From positions 930,001 through 994,000 of the forward strand of contig CBDHFN010000003.1 of NCBI GenBank assembly GCA_965262605.1: DNA of 64,000 nucleotides, written 5' to 3'. The notes beneath the pieces are model-generated. The model was not told the origin of the DNA, ran no database searches, and worked only from the letters and a program-made list of their open reading frames with translations. Made by a program: the position numbers and the translations under genes. Every line of letters starts with the position of its first letter. Position 1 is the first letter of the stretch. The stretch is from CBDHFN01 sp965262605. GTDB taxonomy: Bacteria > Pseudomonadota > Alphaproteobacteria > JASGCL01. Positions 42,001-50,488 of this stretch are shown here, in pieces.

Positions 42001-44937
42001 TTGTCTATTTACCTTGCGCCTGATGAGGAATCTGAAAAAAACTTGCAACCCAAGCATGACTTGGGTTGGCTGGGTGCTGATGATGCGCAAGAATCACCCC
42101 AAAATACCCTAACTAATCTTGTGCGTAAATTTTGGTTGCAAGAAAAAATTTACGATAATTGGGTGAATATTCAAGAATTTAGCGATGACAAAGCATGTCT
42201 TATGGCGATGGCGCAATTGGTAAAATCAGTTGAATCAATTCAATTACGCATGGTTATGACTGATTTTTCCATCATTGATGGCAATAATAATTTTCAAAAT
42301 ATATTATTAGTATCGGCAAAGCAAAATGGTTTTTTAAGTTTTAATGCTGATTTTTCCCATGCCAAAGACAGCAGGTCTAACAGCGAATTATCGCCTTATT
42401 TAATGGAACATATTCAAAATGTCGCCCCTGAATTTAATCTTGAAGATTCGCACCAATCTTCACCCGCCCCAGTTAAGCCGCCGCTTAGTGAAATTATGGG
42501 CGATGATATGCTGGTTTTAAGCAATGAGCAAATTCGTGATATGCTTCAAGCGGAATTAGCCCCGCATTTAGCCTATATTTCGCAATTGGTTAAGGCAGAA
42601 TTAAATAAGCATTTCGGCGATGCCCCCGATGAAAATATCAGCGAAACCCCACAATCGCCAGAATTGCCAAGCCAAGAAACACCAATAAATCCCCTGCATA
42701 CAAGCGAAGTTGAATCGGTGCCAGAAAATCAAAATTACTATAAGCCAAGTTATGTCATCGCGGCAAGTGAGAAATTTGACATTCCCATGCCAAAAGCGGT
42801 TGATAAACTGCATAAAGGCGATTTTTATGGACAAAAACCTGACGAAGCTGTGCAAGTTCCCTTACAAAATCCCACGCAAAACCACCATGAAATTGCATCG
42901 CAAATAAATGATGCAAAACCACAAACCGAAGAAACATTAATTCTTGATTCATGGGATATGCGCCAAACTTTACGGGCACCGGGGCGCAAAACTGCCATGA
43001 AATCGGTGCAAAATTTAAGCTTAATGGCGCCGCAAATGCCAAGCGATACCAGCAATCCATTTTCTTTATTTAACCCCAAAGAAGAACAATTTAGCGATAA
43101 TTATTTTCAAGAATATCACGAAAATCCCTTGAAAAATATGCGGAGCATGGCAATTAATGACAATCGCGCCCATCAATCGCGCATTCAAGGCAGGCATCAA
43201 AGTCGCCCGCAAAAGCAAACTAATTCTAATCAACCAAGGCGCAAATCTAAAAAACTTGCAAGTAGCCTTGTTGTCGGATTTTTGGCGGTATCTGGCGCGT
43301 TAGGCTTGATGCAAAAGGATAATATTCAGCAAGTTGTCGCCAAAATGGGTGATAGTTTTACGACTTTGTTGCCCGAAGCCGATTTAGTTGATGCGGTAAG
43401 GCGCGCGAATCCCGTTATGGTGCGCCAATTATTAGAAAAAGGCGCAAACCCCAATTCAAAGGATAGATACGGCGACCCTGTCATATTGACTGCGGCGCGT
43501 TTATCGGATATGGCGTCGTTAAATTTATTGGCGCAAGGCGGCGCAAAATTAACCGAAAAAGATAAATTTGGGCAACCATTAATTTATACTCTGGCGCAAG
43601 AGGGCAGGGTAGAGCCACTTGAAGCCATGCTAAAATTGGGCGCACCGATTGATTATCGTGTCGGTAATTCTTGCCGAACCCCATTGCAAATTGCCGCAGA
43701 AAACGGGCGCACCCGTGTTGTGCAATTATTAACGGAAAAAGGGGCGGAGATTGGTAAATTACCCGGTTGCGAAAAAGCCCCGCAAGATTATGCGCTTAAT
43801 ACCGAAATTTCTGATATTTTTCAAAAAGCCGCCGCGGATAGATTAGAAAAAACCCAAAAAGCAAACCCCGAAATGCAAAGCGCCAAGCTTACTGACCCGA
43901 CTATCAAAACCGATGATGCGGCAAAACCGCTTGGTGCATTTGAGCAAAAATTAGTTGCCGCCATTAAAACCAATAATTTAAAAATTGTGCAAGAAACCCT
44001 TAAATCCGCGCCAGAGGGTGTTAAATTTGCGGATTTAAATATTTTTGTTTCGGGGGTTTCGGGCACAGCTTACCGCAATATCACCGATTATGCGTTGTTG
44101 CAAAAATCTTTTCCAATTGCGGCTTTTTTTCAAAAGAAAATGGGCATTTCTTACACACCCGAGATGTTGCATTGGGCAATTGATGAGGGCGATAAAGCTG
44201 AATATAAAGATTTAACCAAATTTTTAATTAGATTAGGGGGCGATGTTAATAGTTTTCAAGCAGGCTTAACGCCGTTAATGCGTGCCGCGGTGCGCAACCG
44301 CACCGAAATTGTTGAAAGCCTTTTGAAAGCGGGCGCAGACCCGCAATTAAAATCAAACAAGGGCGAAACTGCGGCGAATTTAGCGTCTTTGACGGGTAAT
44401 AAAGAGCTTTTGGAAATGTTGATAATGGCAGAAAAAGAAGGCGAGTATCACGCCGTCATGGGTAATTTTACTTGGTCAGATAATTTAGCCGATGTTGAGA
44501 AAAATTCCGAAGTTTGCACCGATATTCAAGATGGATTTAGGGCGTGTAAATTAAAGAAAACCGAATGGTTAGGCGAAAAAAATGTCGTGATGATTGCGTT
44601 GTTTGATAAATTAAACGCCAATAAATTAGTCGCACTGCAAGTTGATTTAGGGTTAACCAATGATTCCGAAGCATTGAAAAAATATTTTGATAAAATAATT
44701 TATAAAATTACCCAAAATATTCCAAAAAATCATCATAATTTCACGGATAAACGCGAAACTAAAAATATTCCGTTATTCGCTGGCTTGGCAAGCAAGACTA
44801 AGGCGCATGAAATTTATTCTTATTGGTCAGACGAAGATAGGCAAAAACCCGTATTTATTCATATTAAAATGCAGGCTGATAAAGCCGATGCAGGTTCAAT
44901 TCGCGTTAAAATCGGCAATCCATTTCGGGCGGGATAA
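42001..44937 (+). CDS. Large membrane-anchored ankyrin-repeat protein
   Basis: 978 residues from a TTG start at 42001, preceded by AAGGA at about 11 bases; the next in-frame ATG is over 60 codons in. Residues 1-415 are polar and low-complexity (Pro, Gln, Asn rich). A membrane helix spans about residues 420-438 (SSLVVGFLAVSGALGLM), flanked by a basic RRKSKK stretch. Ankyrin repeats follow at about 460-600 (NPVMVRQLLEKGANPNSKD, NGRTRVVQLLTEKGAE) and about 745-810 (LTPLMRAAVRNRTEIVESLLKAGAD). The topology predicts a cytoplasmic N terminus and periplasmic ankyrins. The C-terminal 150 residues are unrecognised. Function unknown. Confidence 0.8.
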   Translation: MSIYLAPDEESEKNLQPKHDLGWLGADDAQESPQNTLTNLVRKFWLQEKIYDNWVNIQEFSDDKACLMAMAQLVKSVESIQLRMVMTDFSIIDGNNNFQNILLVSAKQNGFLSFNADFSHAKDSRSNSELSPYLMEHIQNVAPEFNLEDSHQSSPAPVKPPLSEIMGDDMLVLSNEQIRDMLQAELAPHLAYISQLVKAELNKHFGDAPDENISETPQSPELPSQETPINPLHTSEVESVPENQNYYKPSYVIAASEKFDIPMPKAVDKLHKGDFYGQKPDEAVQVPLQNPTQNHHEIASQINDAKPQTEETLILDSWDMRQTLRAPGRKTAMKSVQNLSLMAPQMPSDTSNPFSLFNPKEEQFSDNYFQEYHENPLKNMRSMAINDNRAHQSRIQGRHQSRPQKQTNSNQPRRKSKKLASSLVVGFLAVSGALGLMQKDNIQQVVAKMGDSFTTLLPEADLVDAVRRANPVMVRQLLEKGANPNSKDRYGDPVILTAARLSDMASLNLLAQGGAKLTEKDKFGQPLIYTLAQEGRVEPLEAMLKLGAPIDYRVGNSCRTPLQIAAENGRTRVVQLLTEKGAEIGKLPGCEKAPQDYALNTEISDIFQKAAADRLEKTQKANPEMQSAKLTDPTIKTDDAAKPLGAFEQKLVAAIKTNNLKIVQETLKSAPEGVKFADLNIFVSGVSGTAYRNITDYALLQKSFPIAAFFQKKMGISYTPEMLHWAIDEGDKAEYKDLTKFLIRLGGDVNSFQAGLTPLMRAAVRNRTEIVESLLKAGADPQLKSNKGETAANLASLTGNKELLEMLIMAEKEGEYHAVMGNFTWSDNLADVEKNSEVCTDIQDGFRACKLKKTEWLGEKNVVMIALFDKLNANKLVALQVDLGLTNDSEALKKYFDKIIYKITQNIPKNHHNFTDKRETKNIPLFAGLASKTKAHEIYSYWSDEDRQKPVFIHIKMQADKADAGSIRVKIGNPFRAG

Positions 44938-45399
44938 TTAAATTTGCTTGCGTAATGATGGACCGATATTATGAAAGCCATTGCGCATAAAAAATTCTTC
45001 GGCGGCTTGTTTATCGCCACCTTGGGGCAAGGATAATTCAAGCCACCGCCAATTATTTTGCACCGAAAAATCGTGAATATAATCAAGCATTTTCAAACCA
45101 ACCCCTTTTGACCTTGCGCTTGGCAAGACAAAAAATTCCATAATTATACCAAATTTTCCCCGCGCATGCACGGCGATAGCCTCGGTAATAGTCATCACGC
45201 CAACGGCTTCGCTTTCGTTATAGGCAATGATTGCATGGGCGTTATTATTGGCTAATAAATCCTCGGCGGCGATTTGAATTTGTTTCGCGCTTGGCTTATC
45301 TTCGTTGGCGAATGATTCTTGAATTAATTGATTGACTAAAATAGCAATCATATCGGCATCGCCTGATTTTGCCGCGCAAATTATAATATTTTCAGTCAT
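44938..45399 (-). CDS. GNAT-family N-acetyltransferase
   Basis: About 153 residues starting MTENIIICAAKSGDADMIAIL, with an ATGA overlap of the moaE stop. The acetyl-CoA loop is EFFVLPSARSKGVGLKMLDYI near residue 90 (R-x-x-G-x-G), with NNWRWLELSLPQGGDKQAAEEFFMRNGFH after it. Substrate unknown. It ends one base from the convergent ankyrin gene and is the third gene of the reductase-moaE-GNAT operon. Confidence 0.85.
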   Translation of the reverse strand: MTENIIICAAKSGDADMIAILVNQLIQESFANEDKPSAKQIQIAAEDLLANNNAHAIIAYNESEAVGVMTITEAIAVHARGKFGIIMEFFVLPSARSKGVGLKMLDYIHDFSVQNNWRWLELSLPQGGDKQAAEEFFMRNGFHNIGPSLRKQI

Positions 45400-45845
45400 G
45401 ATTTTTGCCATTTCGTTAAAGATTCATTGTCTTTTTGTTGCGATTCCACCCAATTAGCCTTAGTTTCACTAGATTCTAATTTCCAAAATGGGGCTTGCGT
45501 TTTTAAATAATCCATCATCATTTCTACGGCGGAAATAGCATCTTGGCGATGCGCTGATGCCGCCCCGCACAGCACAATCGGCTCACCAACATCTAATTTG
45601 CCGTATCGGTGAATAATAATGGTATTTTGTATCGCAAATTGCTTTTTAGCTTGAAGGGCAATATCATTTAAGCATTTTTGTGCCATTTGCGGATAATGTT
45701 CCAATTCCATGGATAAAATTTTGCCACCTGCGTTAAAATCGCGCACTTTACCAATAAAAATATTCACCGCACCGATAGTATTATCGGCACTTAAATATTT
45801 ATATGCCGATGAAATGTCAAAAATATCAGGCTGAATTATAATCAT
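45396..45845 (-). CDS. moaE: Molybdopterin synthase catalytic subunit MoaE
   Basis: A 149-residue protein that inserts sulfur into precursor Z to form molybdopterin, with MoaD. Typical MoaE blocks: TIGAVNIFIGKVRDF near residue 24, LEHYPQMAQ, IIHRYGKLDVGEPIV near 80, SAHRQDAISAVEMMMDYLKTQAPFWKLE near 95. MoaD is not in the window. It sits in one operon with a GlxR-type reductase, and 1.5 kb from xdhC, consistent with molybdenum-cofactor supply to xanthine dehydrogenase. Confidence 0.93.
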   Translation of the reverse strand: MIIIQPDIFDISSAYKYLSADNTIGAVNIFIGKVRDFNAGGKILSMELEHYPQMAQKCLNDIALQAKKQFAIQNTIIIHRYGKLDVGEPIVLCGAASAHRQDAISAVEMMMDYLKTQAPFWKLESSETKANWVESQQKDNESLTKWQKS

Positions 45846-46714
45846 GGTTTGCGCAAGTTGCTGATTAAGGCGCTTGTGTCATGGCGATTGCCACCCTTCA
45901 TTTGCACTTGGGCGTAAAATTGGTCAACCAACGCCGCAACGGGAAGGCTTACGCCCATGGCTTGCGCTTGGTTTAAGCAAATTCCAAGGTCTTTACGCAT
46001 CCAATCAACGGCAAAACCAAAATCAAACTTATCGTCAAGCATGGTTTTATAACGATTTTCCATTTGCCAGCTTTGCGCCGCACCGCCTTTGATTATGCTG
46101 ATGACTTTTTCCATGTCCAAGCCCGCGACTTGTCCAAAATTAATTGCCTCGCTTAAAGCCTGCACTAAGCCTGCGATGCAAATTTGATTAACCATTTTCG
46201 CCAATTGCCCCGCGCCAACTTCGCCGACTAAACCGCAAGTTCGCGAATAATGCGCCATAAAAGCTTGCGCTTTGGCAAAATTTGCTTCTGTGCCACCCAC
46301 CATAATGGATAAAACGCCATTCACCGCGCCAGCTTGCCCGCCCGACACGGGAGCGTCCAAAAATCCGCCGCCAATTTCATCGGCTTTTTGCGATAATTCC
46401 CGCGCGACAATCGCCGAAGCAGTCGTATGGTCAATATAAATCGCACCCTTTTTCATGGCGTGAAACGCGCCGTCTTTGCCAATGGCAACTTCGCGCAAGT
46501 CATTATCATTACCCACGCAACTGATAATAATATCGGCATTTTCGGCGGCTAATTTGGGGGTTTTCGCCAACGAACCGCCATATTGCTTCACCCAAGATTC
46601 AGCTTTTGATATATTGCGGTTAAATACCACAACTTCGTCATTGCCCTTAGTTTTTAAATGCCCTGCCATGGGATAGCCCATAACCCCCAAACCAATCCAA
46701 GCGACTTTTGCCAT
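45842..46714 (-). CDS. Beta-hydroxyacid dehydrogenase (3-hydroxyisobutyrate dehydrogenase / tartronate semialdehyde reductase family)
   Basis: A 290-residue NAD(P)-dependent reductase. The N-terminal nucleotide site is WIGLGVMGYPMAGHL; the substrate motif is DAPVSGGQAGAVNGVLSIMVGG near residue 122, and the catalytic Lys lies in GAGQLAKMVNQICIAGLVQALSEA near 170. The family includes MmsB and GlxR/GarR; the protein alone does not fix the substrate. Next to purine-degradation genes, a GlxR-like role reducing tartronate semialdehyde from glyoxylate is attractive. It overlaps moaE by 4 bases. Confidence 0.85.
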   Translation of the reverse strand: MAKVAWIGLGVMGYPMAGHLKTKGNDEVVVFNRNISKAESWVKQYGGSLAKTPKLAAENADIIISCVGNDNDLREVAIGKDGAFHAMKKGAIYIDHTTASAIVARELSQKADEIGGGFLDAPVSGGQAGAVNGVLSIMVGGTEANFAKAQAFMAHYSRTCGLVGEVGAGQLAKMVNQICIAGLVQALSEAINFGQVAGLDMEKVISIIKGGAAQSWQMENRYKTMLDDKFDFGFAVDWMRKDLGICLNQAQAMGVSLPVAALVDQFYAQVQMKGGNRHDTSALISNLRKP

Positions 46715-46782
46715 TTTTTATCCTTTATAATATTAAAACTAATTATTTTTACCATATAATTATTCGGAATCAAATAAAATTA

Positions 46783-46811
46783 TTGCATTATTGGTGAAAT
46801 TATCATAATAA
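46783..46811 (+). promoter_or_regulatory. Sigma70-like promoter of tRNA-Arg
   Basis: TTGCAT (46783-46788), 17-base spacer, TAATAA (46806-46811), nine bases before the tRNA 5' end. Confidence 0.45.
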
Positions 46812-46820
46812 ATGCGCAGT

Positions 46821-46897
46821 GTCTGCGTAGCTCAGATGGATAGAGCACAGGATTCCTAATCCTGGGGCCATGGGTTCGAATCCCGTCGCGGACACCA
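46821..46897 (+). tRNA. tRNA-Arg (anticodon CCU)
   Basis: Acceptor GTCTGCG pairs with CGCGGAC, D-arm TAGCTCAGATGGATAGAGC, anticodon arm CAGGA-TTCCTAA-TCCTG giving CCU, T-arm ATGGGTTCGAATCCCGT, discriminator A, encoded CCA (46895-46897). tRNA-Arg(CCU) is a common neighbour of inserted elements; an AAA15-RloB cassette follows. Confidence 0.97.
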
Positions 46898-46910
46898 TAT
46901 TAAATTTAAT

Positions 46911-46939
46911 TTTACTTTGTTGAAAAAATATAGTATGAT
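46911..46939 (+). promoter_or_regulatory. Sigma70-like promoter of the AAA15-RloB cassette
   Basis: TTTACT (46911-46916), 17-base spacer, TATGAT (46934-46939), 24 bases before the ATG at 46963, followed by an AAGGA ribosome site. It would also drive the overlapping xdhC-puuE-uraD-alc genes. Confidence 0.45.
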
Positions 46940-46962
46940 AATTTAAGATTTTAAGGAATATT

Positions 46963-48240
46963 ATGTTATTAGAATACCGCGTCAGTAATTATAAATCAAT
47001 CGGCGAAGAGCAGGTTTTGTCGCTTGTCGCCGATGATAAAGACGATTTATGGCGCAGGCAAAATTGCACAAAAATAAAATATAAAGGCAAGGATTTATGG
47101 GTGAATAAATTTGCCGCGCTTTATGGTGCCAATGCCAGCGGTAAAACGAATTTCTTAAACGGATTATTTGATTTTTGGCTTGTTGTGCAAAATTTTAATA
47201 ACCAAGCACCAGATTTTGAATGGTCATCAGATTATTGCATGTTAAATAAAAAATACAAAGATTACCCCACCAAGCACCATGTTAAATGTTTTTTGAATGA
47301 AAAATTTGTGCAATATGAAATTGCCTATAATTCCCGCGGTATTGTTGCCGAAAATCTAGAAATATATAATAATTCAGGTGATTTGGAATGGAAAATTAAT
47401 CGGCAAATCAATGAACATGGTGAATATGAATATATATTTGCGTCCGAAGCTTTGGCAAAAGAATCCCAAAAAAATCAAGACGAAATAAACCAATATTCGC
47501 GCGAAATACACGCCAAAATATTATTTGTTAATTTCTTGGCAATCAAGAATATCACTTTTTTTCCAGAGTTTAAGCAATATTTATCAACTTTTTTAATATC
47601 TAAATTTTTTAGCGTGGAATATTCAAGGGATAATCTTTTTAAAAATAATTTATATCAAGTGCTTAAAAAACCAAAATTAAAGGCAAAATTATTAAAATCA
47701 TTGAAAATAATTAACCCAAAAATTGTGGCAATTAATATTTCCACGGAACAAATTCGCATTAATAACGAAATGCGCACCGAACCCGCCATTGAAATTACCT
47801 ATAAAGACAAAAAAAATTACGAATTTTTTATGAATATAAAAAATGAATCGCACGGCACCATGGAATTTATTCCATATATTGCTTTGTTTTTGCAATTAAA
47901 TGAAATACATGAACCAACAAAGTTATTGGTAATTGACGAAATTGACAGAGGCATGCACCCGCATTTATTGGAATTTATCATGAAACAATTGCCCAAATTG
48001 CAAAAATCGCAAGTGATATTCACCAATCATGCTTATTATACTATGCAGGCAAAATTAATGCGTAAAGACCAAATTTTCTTGGTAAATCGTGATGAAAATG
48101 ACAATCAATCACAATTAAAGCGGCTATCTTCGTTTAGCTATCATGAAAAAATGAATAAATCATTATGGCATCTGGATTATTATAATGGTTCATTTGGGGC
48201 TGTGCCTGATATATCAACCAATGATGATATTATAATTTAG
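46963..48240 (+). CDS. AAA15-family ATPase, RloA/AbiLi-like
   Basis: A 425-residue SMC/OLD-like AAA ATPase. The N terminus (LLEYRVSNYKSIGEEQVLSL) is the usual 'f.v.NF.Si.e...l' start. Walker A is GANASGKTNFL near residue 55. Walker B is LLVIDEIDRGMHPHLLEFIM near 320, followed by the H-loop QVIFTNHAYYT near 345. The middle is a coiled or helical insertion. It is followed 15 bases later by an RloB-like gene, the pairing seen in RloA/RloB loci of type I restriction regions and in AbiL-type abortive infection. It sits beside tRNA-Arg. Expected role is phage defence, with the ATPase as sensor. Confidence 0.85.
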   Translation: MLLEYRVSNYKSIGEEQVLSLVADDKDDLWRRQNCTKIKYKGKDLWVNKFAALYGANASGKTNFLNGLFDFWLVVQNFNNQAPDFEWSSDYCMLNKKYKDYPTKHHVKCFLNEKFVQYEIAYNSRGIVAENLEIYNNSGDLEWKINRQINEHGEYEYIFASEALAKESQKNQDEINQYSREIHAKILFVNFLAIKNITFFPEFKQYLSTFLISKFFSVEYSRDNLFKNNLYQVLKKPKLKAKLLKSLKIINPKIVAINISTEQIRINNEMRTEPAIEITYKDKKNYEFFMNIKNESHGTMEFIPYIALFLQLNEIHEPTKLLVIDEIDRGMHPHLLEFIMKQLPKLQKSQVIFTNHAYYTMQAKLMRKDQIFLVNRDENDNQSQLKRLSSFSYHEKMNKSLWHLDYYNGSFGAVPDISTNDDIII

Positions 48241-48255
48241 TGATGGGGCAATGCC

Positions 48256-48828
48256 ATGGATTTATTCCCTTATCAAGAATCGCCCCAAAAATTTAAACCC
48301 GCCATTATGATTTTAACCGAAGATGAAAAATCTTCAAATTTTTATTTTAATGCGATTCAAGATGATTACCCCAATTTAATTATAAAAAGCGAATTTATTG
48401 GGCATACAAAATCGCATTTAATCACCAATCACGCGATTGAAAAAGCCAAAGAAAATAAGCAAGCTATGTTTTTTGTGGTATATGATGTCCATAATAACGA
48501 TGAAATAAAAAACGACCAAAAATCACAAAATTTGATAAAAAATGCAAATTTAGCAAATCTTGCCTTAATAATTTCAAAACCTTGTTATGAATTATGGGTG
48601 CTGTTGCATTTTAGCGATGATTTAAGCAATATCACCAATGAAAAAAGCGTGATAGCAGAAATTAAGAGCAAAACGATTTTAAAACGATATTCAAAAAAGC
48701 ACGATAATGTGTATAAAAAAATTAAAGAACATACTAAAATTGCGCTAAATAATGCCAAAAAAATTGCCGAACACCCTATAAAAACCGATATTCACCAAAT
48801 ATTTGAGCATATTGATTCCGATGCTTGA
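48256..48828 (+). CDS. RloB-like protein (PF13707 type)
   Basis: A 190-residue protein. AIMILTEDEKSSNFYFNAIQ near residue 16 matches RloB's 'iltEGekTE..Yf' start with its acidic residue, and FFVVYDVHNNDE near 74 supplies the DxD-like acidic cluster of a TOPRIM-type fold; the conserved SKPCYELWVLLHF near 108 is an RloB hallmark (S.P.fE.W.llHf). The C terminus is basic. It is the likely nuclease effector of the preceding AAA15 ATPase. The last 8 bases overlap the start of xdhC. Confidence 0.82.
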   Translation: MDLFPYQESPQKFKPAIMILTEDEKSSNFYFNAIQDDYPNLIIKSEFIGHTKSHLITNHAIEKAKENKQAMFFVVYDVHNNDEIKNDQKSQNLIKNANLANLALIISKPCYELWVLLHFSDDLSNITNEKSVIAEIKSKTILKRYSKKHDNVYKKIKEHTKIALNNAKKIAEHPIKTDIHQIFEHIDSDA

Positions 48829-49579
48829 AATTATCATAACTGATATAAAAGGTAGTGCGCCGTGCGCTTTGGGGGCGAAAATGTGGTATGATGGGGTGAA
48901 TTTTTTGGGCACGATTGGCGGGGGTGATGCCGAATTTCAAGCCATGCAGGACGGCATAAATTTTTTAAAATCTTCGCACGAATCTTTGCAAAAATCCTAT
49001 ATTTTAGGGGGCACAAATAAGCAATGTTGCGGCGGTAAAATTACGGCGTTATTTCAAAAAATCCCCCAAGACCAAGTCGCGATTCGTGCGCAAAATCATC
49101 AATTGCGCCCCCAAAAAATTCTGTTAATTGGTGCAGGGCATGTCGGGCAAGAGGTTGCCTTATTATTGCAAAGGGCTAAATTTGTCTTTGATTGGCTTGA
49201 TGTGCGCGAAGAATACCGACTAAATGCAAAAAATATAGTGCAAAATTGTAAAATATTGTCGCATATAAACAAATCAAGCGGATATGATTATTCTATTATT
49301 ATGGCGCATAATCATGAATATGACTTGCAATTTTGTTATGACTTATATCATGAAAAATTAATAAAACGCCGAATTTTGCTGTTGGGTTCTGAATCTAAAT
49401 CAGCAAAAATGCGGCATTTGTTAAAAAATCTTTTGGGTGAAGCATGGGTTGATGGTGAATCAAAATTTGAATGCCCGATAGGTTCGTTGAAATTAAATGA
49501 TAAATCGCCGTTTAGCGTGGCTTTGCAAGTTGTATCGCGGTTATTTATGATAATTAATGAGGATAAAAATGAACAATGA
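48821..49579 (+). CDS. xdhC: XdhC-type molybdenum cofactor chaperone for xanthine dehydrogenase
   Basis: About 252 residues from ATG 48821. XdhC binds molybdopterin and sulfurates and inserts it into xanthine dehydrogenase. Blocks seen: DIKGSAPCALGAKMWYDG, GTIGGGDAEFQAM, NKQCCGGKITALFQ (the Cys-Cys-Gly-Gly motif) and the C-terminal Rossmann part with LLIGAGHVGQEVALLLQRA near residue 110. The N terminus before GSAPC is only about 10 residues, shorter than usual. The catalytic XdhA and XdhB are not in the window. It overlaps rloB by 8 and puuE by 11 bases. Confidence 0.88.
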   Translation: MLEIIITDIKGSAPCALGAKMWYDGVNFLGTIGGGDAEFQAMQDGINFLKSSHESLQKSYILGGTNKQCCGGKITALFQKIPQDQVAIRAQNHQLRPQKILLIGAGHVGQEVALLLQRAKFVFDWLDVREEYRLNAKNIVQNCKILSHINKSSGYDYSIIMAHNHEYDLQFCYDLYHEKLIKRRILLLGSESKSAKMRHLLKNLLGEAWVDGESKFECPIGSLKLNDKSPFSVALQVVSRLFMIINEDKNEQ

Positions 49580-50486
49580 TTTTACAAAATACCCCCGCGA
49601 TTTATGGGGTTATGAACAAAAAAAGCCCGCGGTAGTTTGGCAGGGTAATGCCAGTGTTGCCGTGCAATTCGTGCTTAATTACGAAGAAGGCGGCGAAAAT
49701 TGCCATCTACACGGCGACCCGTTATCCGAAGCATTTTTATCCGAAATTGTCGGTGCTGACAAGCGCGATGCGCGCCATATGTCCATGGAATCAATCTATG
49801 AATATGGTTCAAGGGCAGGGGTTTGGCGGTTATTGGATTTATTCCGAAGCCATAACGCGCCATTAACAATTTTTGCCGTTGCCAAGGCAATGGAAAAGCA
49901 CCCCGCAGTTATTGAGCAATGCCTGAAAGACGGGCATGAAATTTGTTCGCACGGCTTAAAATGGATTGATTATCAATATATTGACAAAGAAACCGAACGC
50001 CAACATATGCAAGAAGCCATCGCGATTCATAAAAAAATCACTGGTGAGCGACCATTGGGGTGGTATACCGGGCGCACGGGACCCAATACGCGCGATTTAG
50101 TCGCCGAAGATGGCGGATTTATTTATGATGCTGATGATTATTCCGATGATTTGCCTTTTTGGTCAAAAATTATTAAAAAACCGCATTTAATCGTGCCTTA
50201 TACATTGGATTCAAACGATATGCGCTTTGCCACGCCCCAAGGTTTTCATAATGGCGAGCAATTTTTTCAATATTGCAAAGATGCGTTTGATTGTCTTTAT
50301 GAAGAAGGAAAAACAAGCCCCAAAATGTTGTCAATTGGCTTGCATTGTCGCTTGATTGGCAGACCGGGGCGCATTATGGGCTTGAAACGATTTTTGGAAT
50401 ATGTGCAAAAACACGATAAAGTTTGGATTACGCGCCGTATTGATATTGCCAATTTATGGCGCAACCAATTTCCATACCGAGGATAA
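49569..50486 (+). CDS. puuE: Allantoinase of the polysaccharide-deacetylase type, PuuE
   Basis: About 305 residues. PuuE hydrolyses allantoin to allantoate and is unrelated to the amidohydrolase-type allantoinase. Diagnostic segments are KYPRDLWGYEQKKPAVVWQ (N terminus), VAVQFVLNYEEGGEN, the NodB-type EYGSRAGVWRLLDLF, SHGLKWIDYQYI, GWYTGRTGPNTRDLV and the C-terminal MLSIGLHCRLIGRPGR. Preferred start is ATG 49569, overlapping the xdhC stop by 11 bases; the gene is 3 bases from uraD. Confidence 0.93.
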   Translation: MNNDFTKYPRDLWGYEQKKPAVVWQGNASVAVQFVLNYEEGGENCHLHGDPLSEAFLSEIVGADKRDARHMSMESIYEYGSRAGVWRLLDLFRSHNAPLTIFAVAKAMEKHPAVIEQCLKDGHEICSHGLKWIDYQYIDKETERQHMQEAIAIHKKITGERPLGWYTGRTGPNTRDLVAEDGGFIYDADDYSDDLPFWSKIIKKPHLIVPYTLDSNDMRFATPQGFHNGEQFFQYCKDAFDCLYEEGKTSPKMLSIGLHCRLIGRPGRIMGLKRFLEYVQKHDKVWITRRIDIANLWRNQFPYRG

Positions 50487-50488
50487 TT

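Noticed and set aside
46963..48828. PARIS-type system (AAA15 plus DUF4435 TOPRIM)
   Set aside because: The ATPase fits loosely, but the second protein shows RloB motifs (SKPCYELWVLLHF) rather than the DUF4435 pattern, so RloAB/AbiL-like is preferred.
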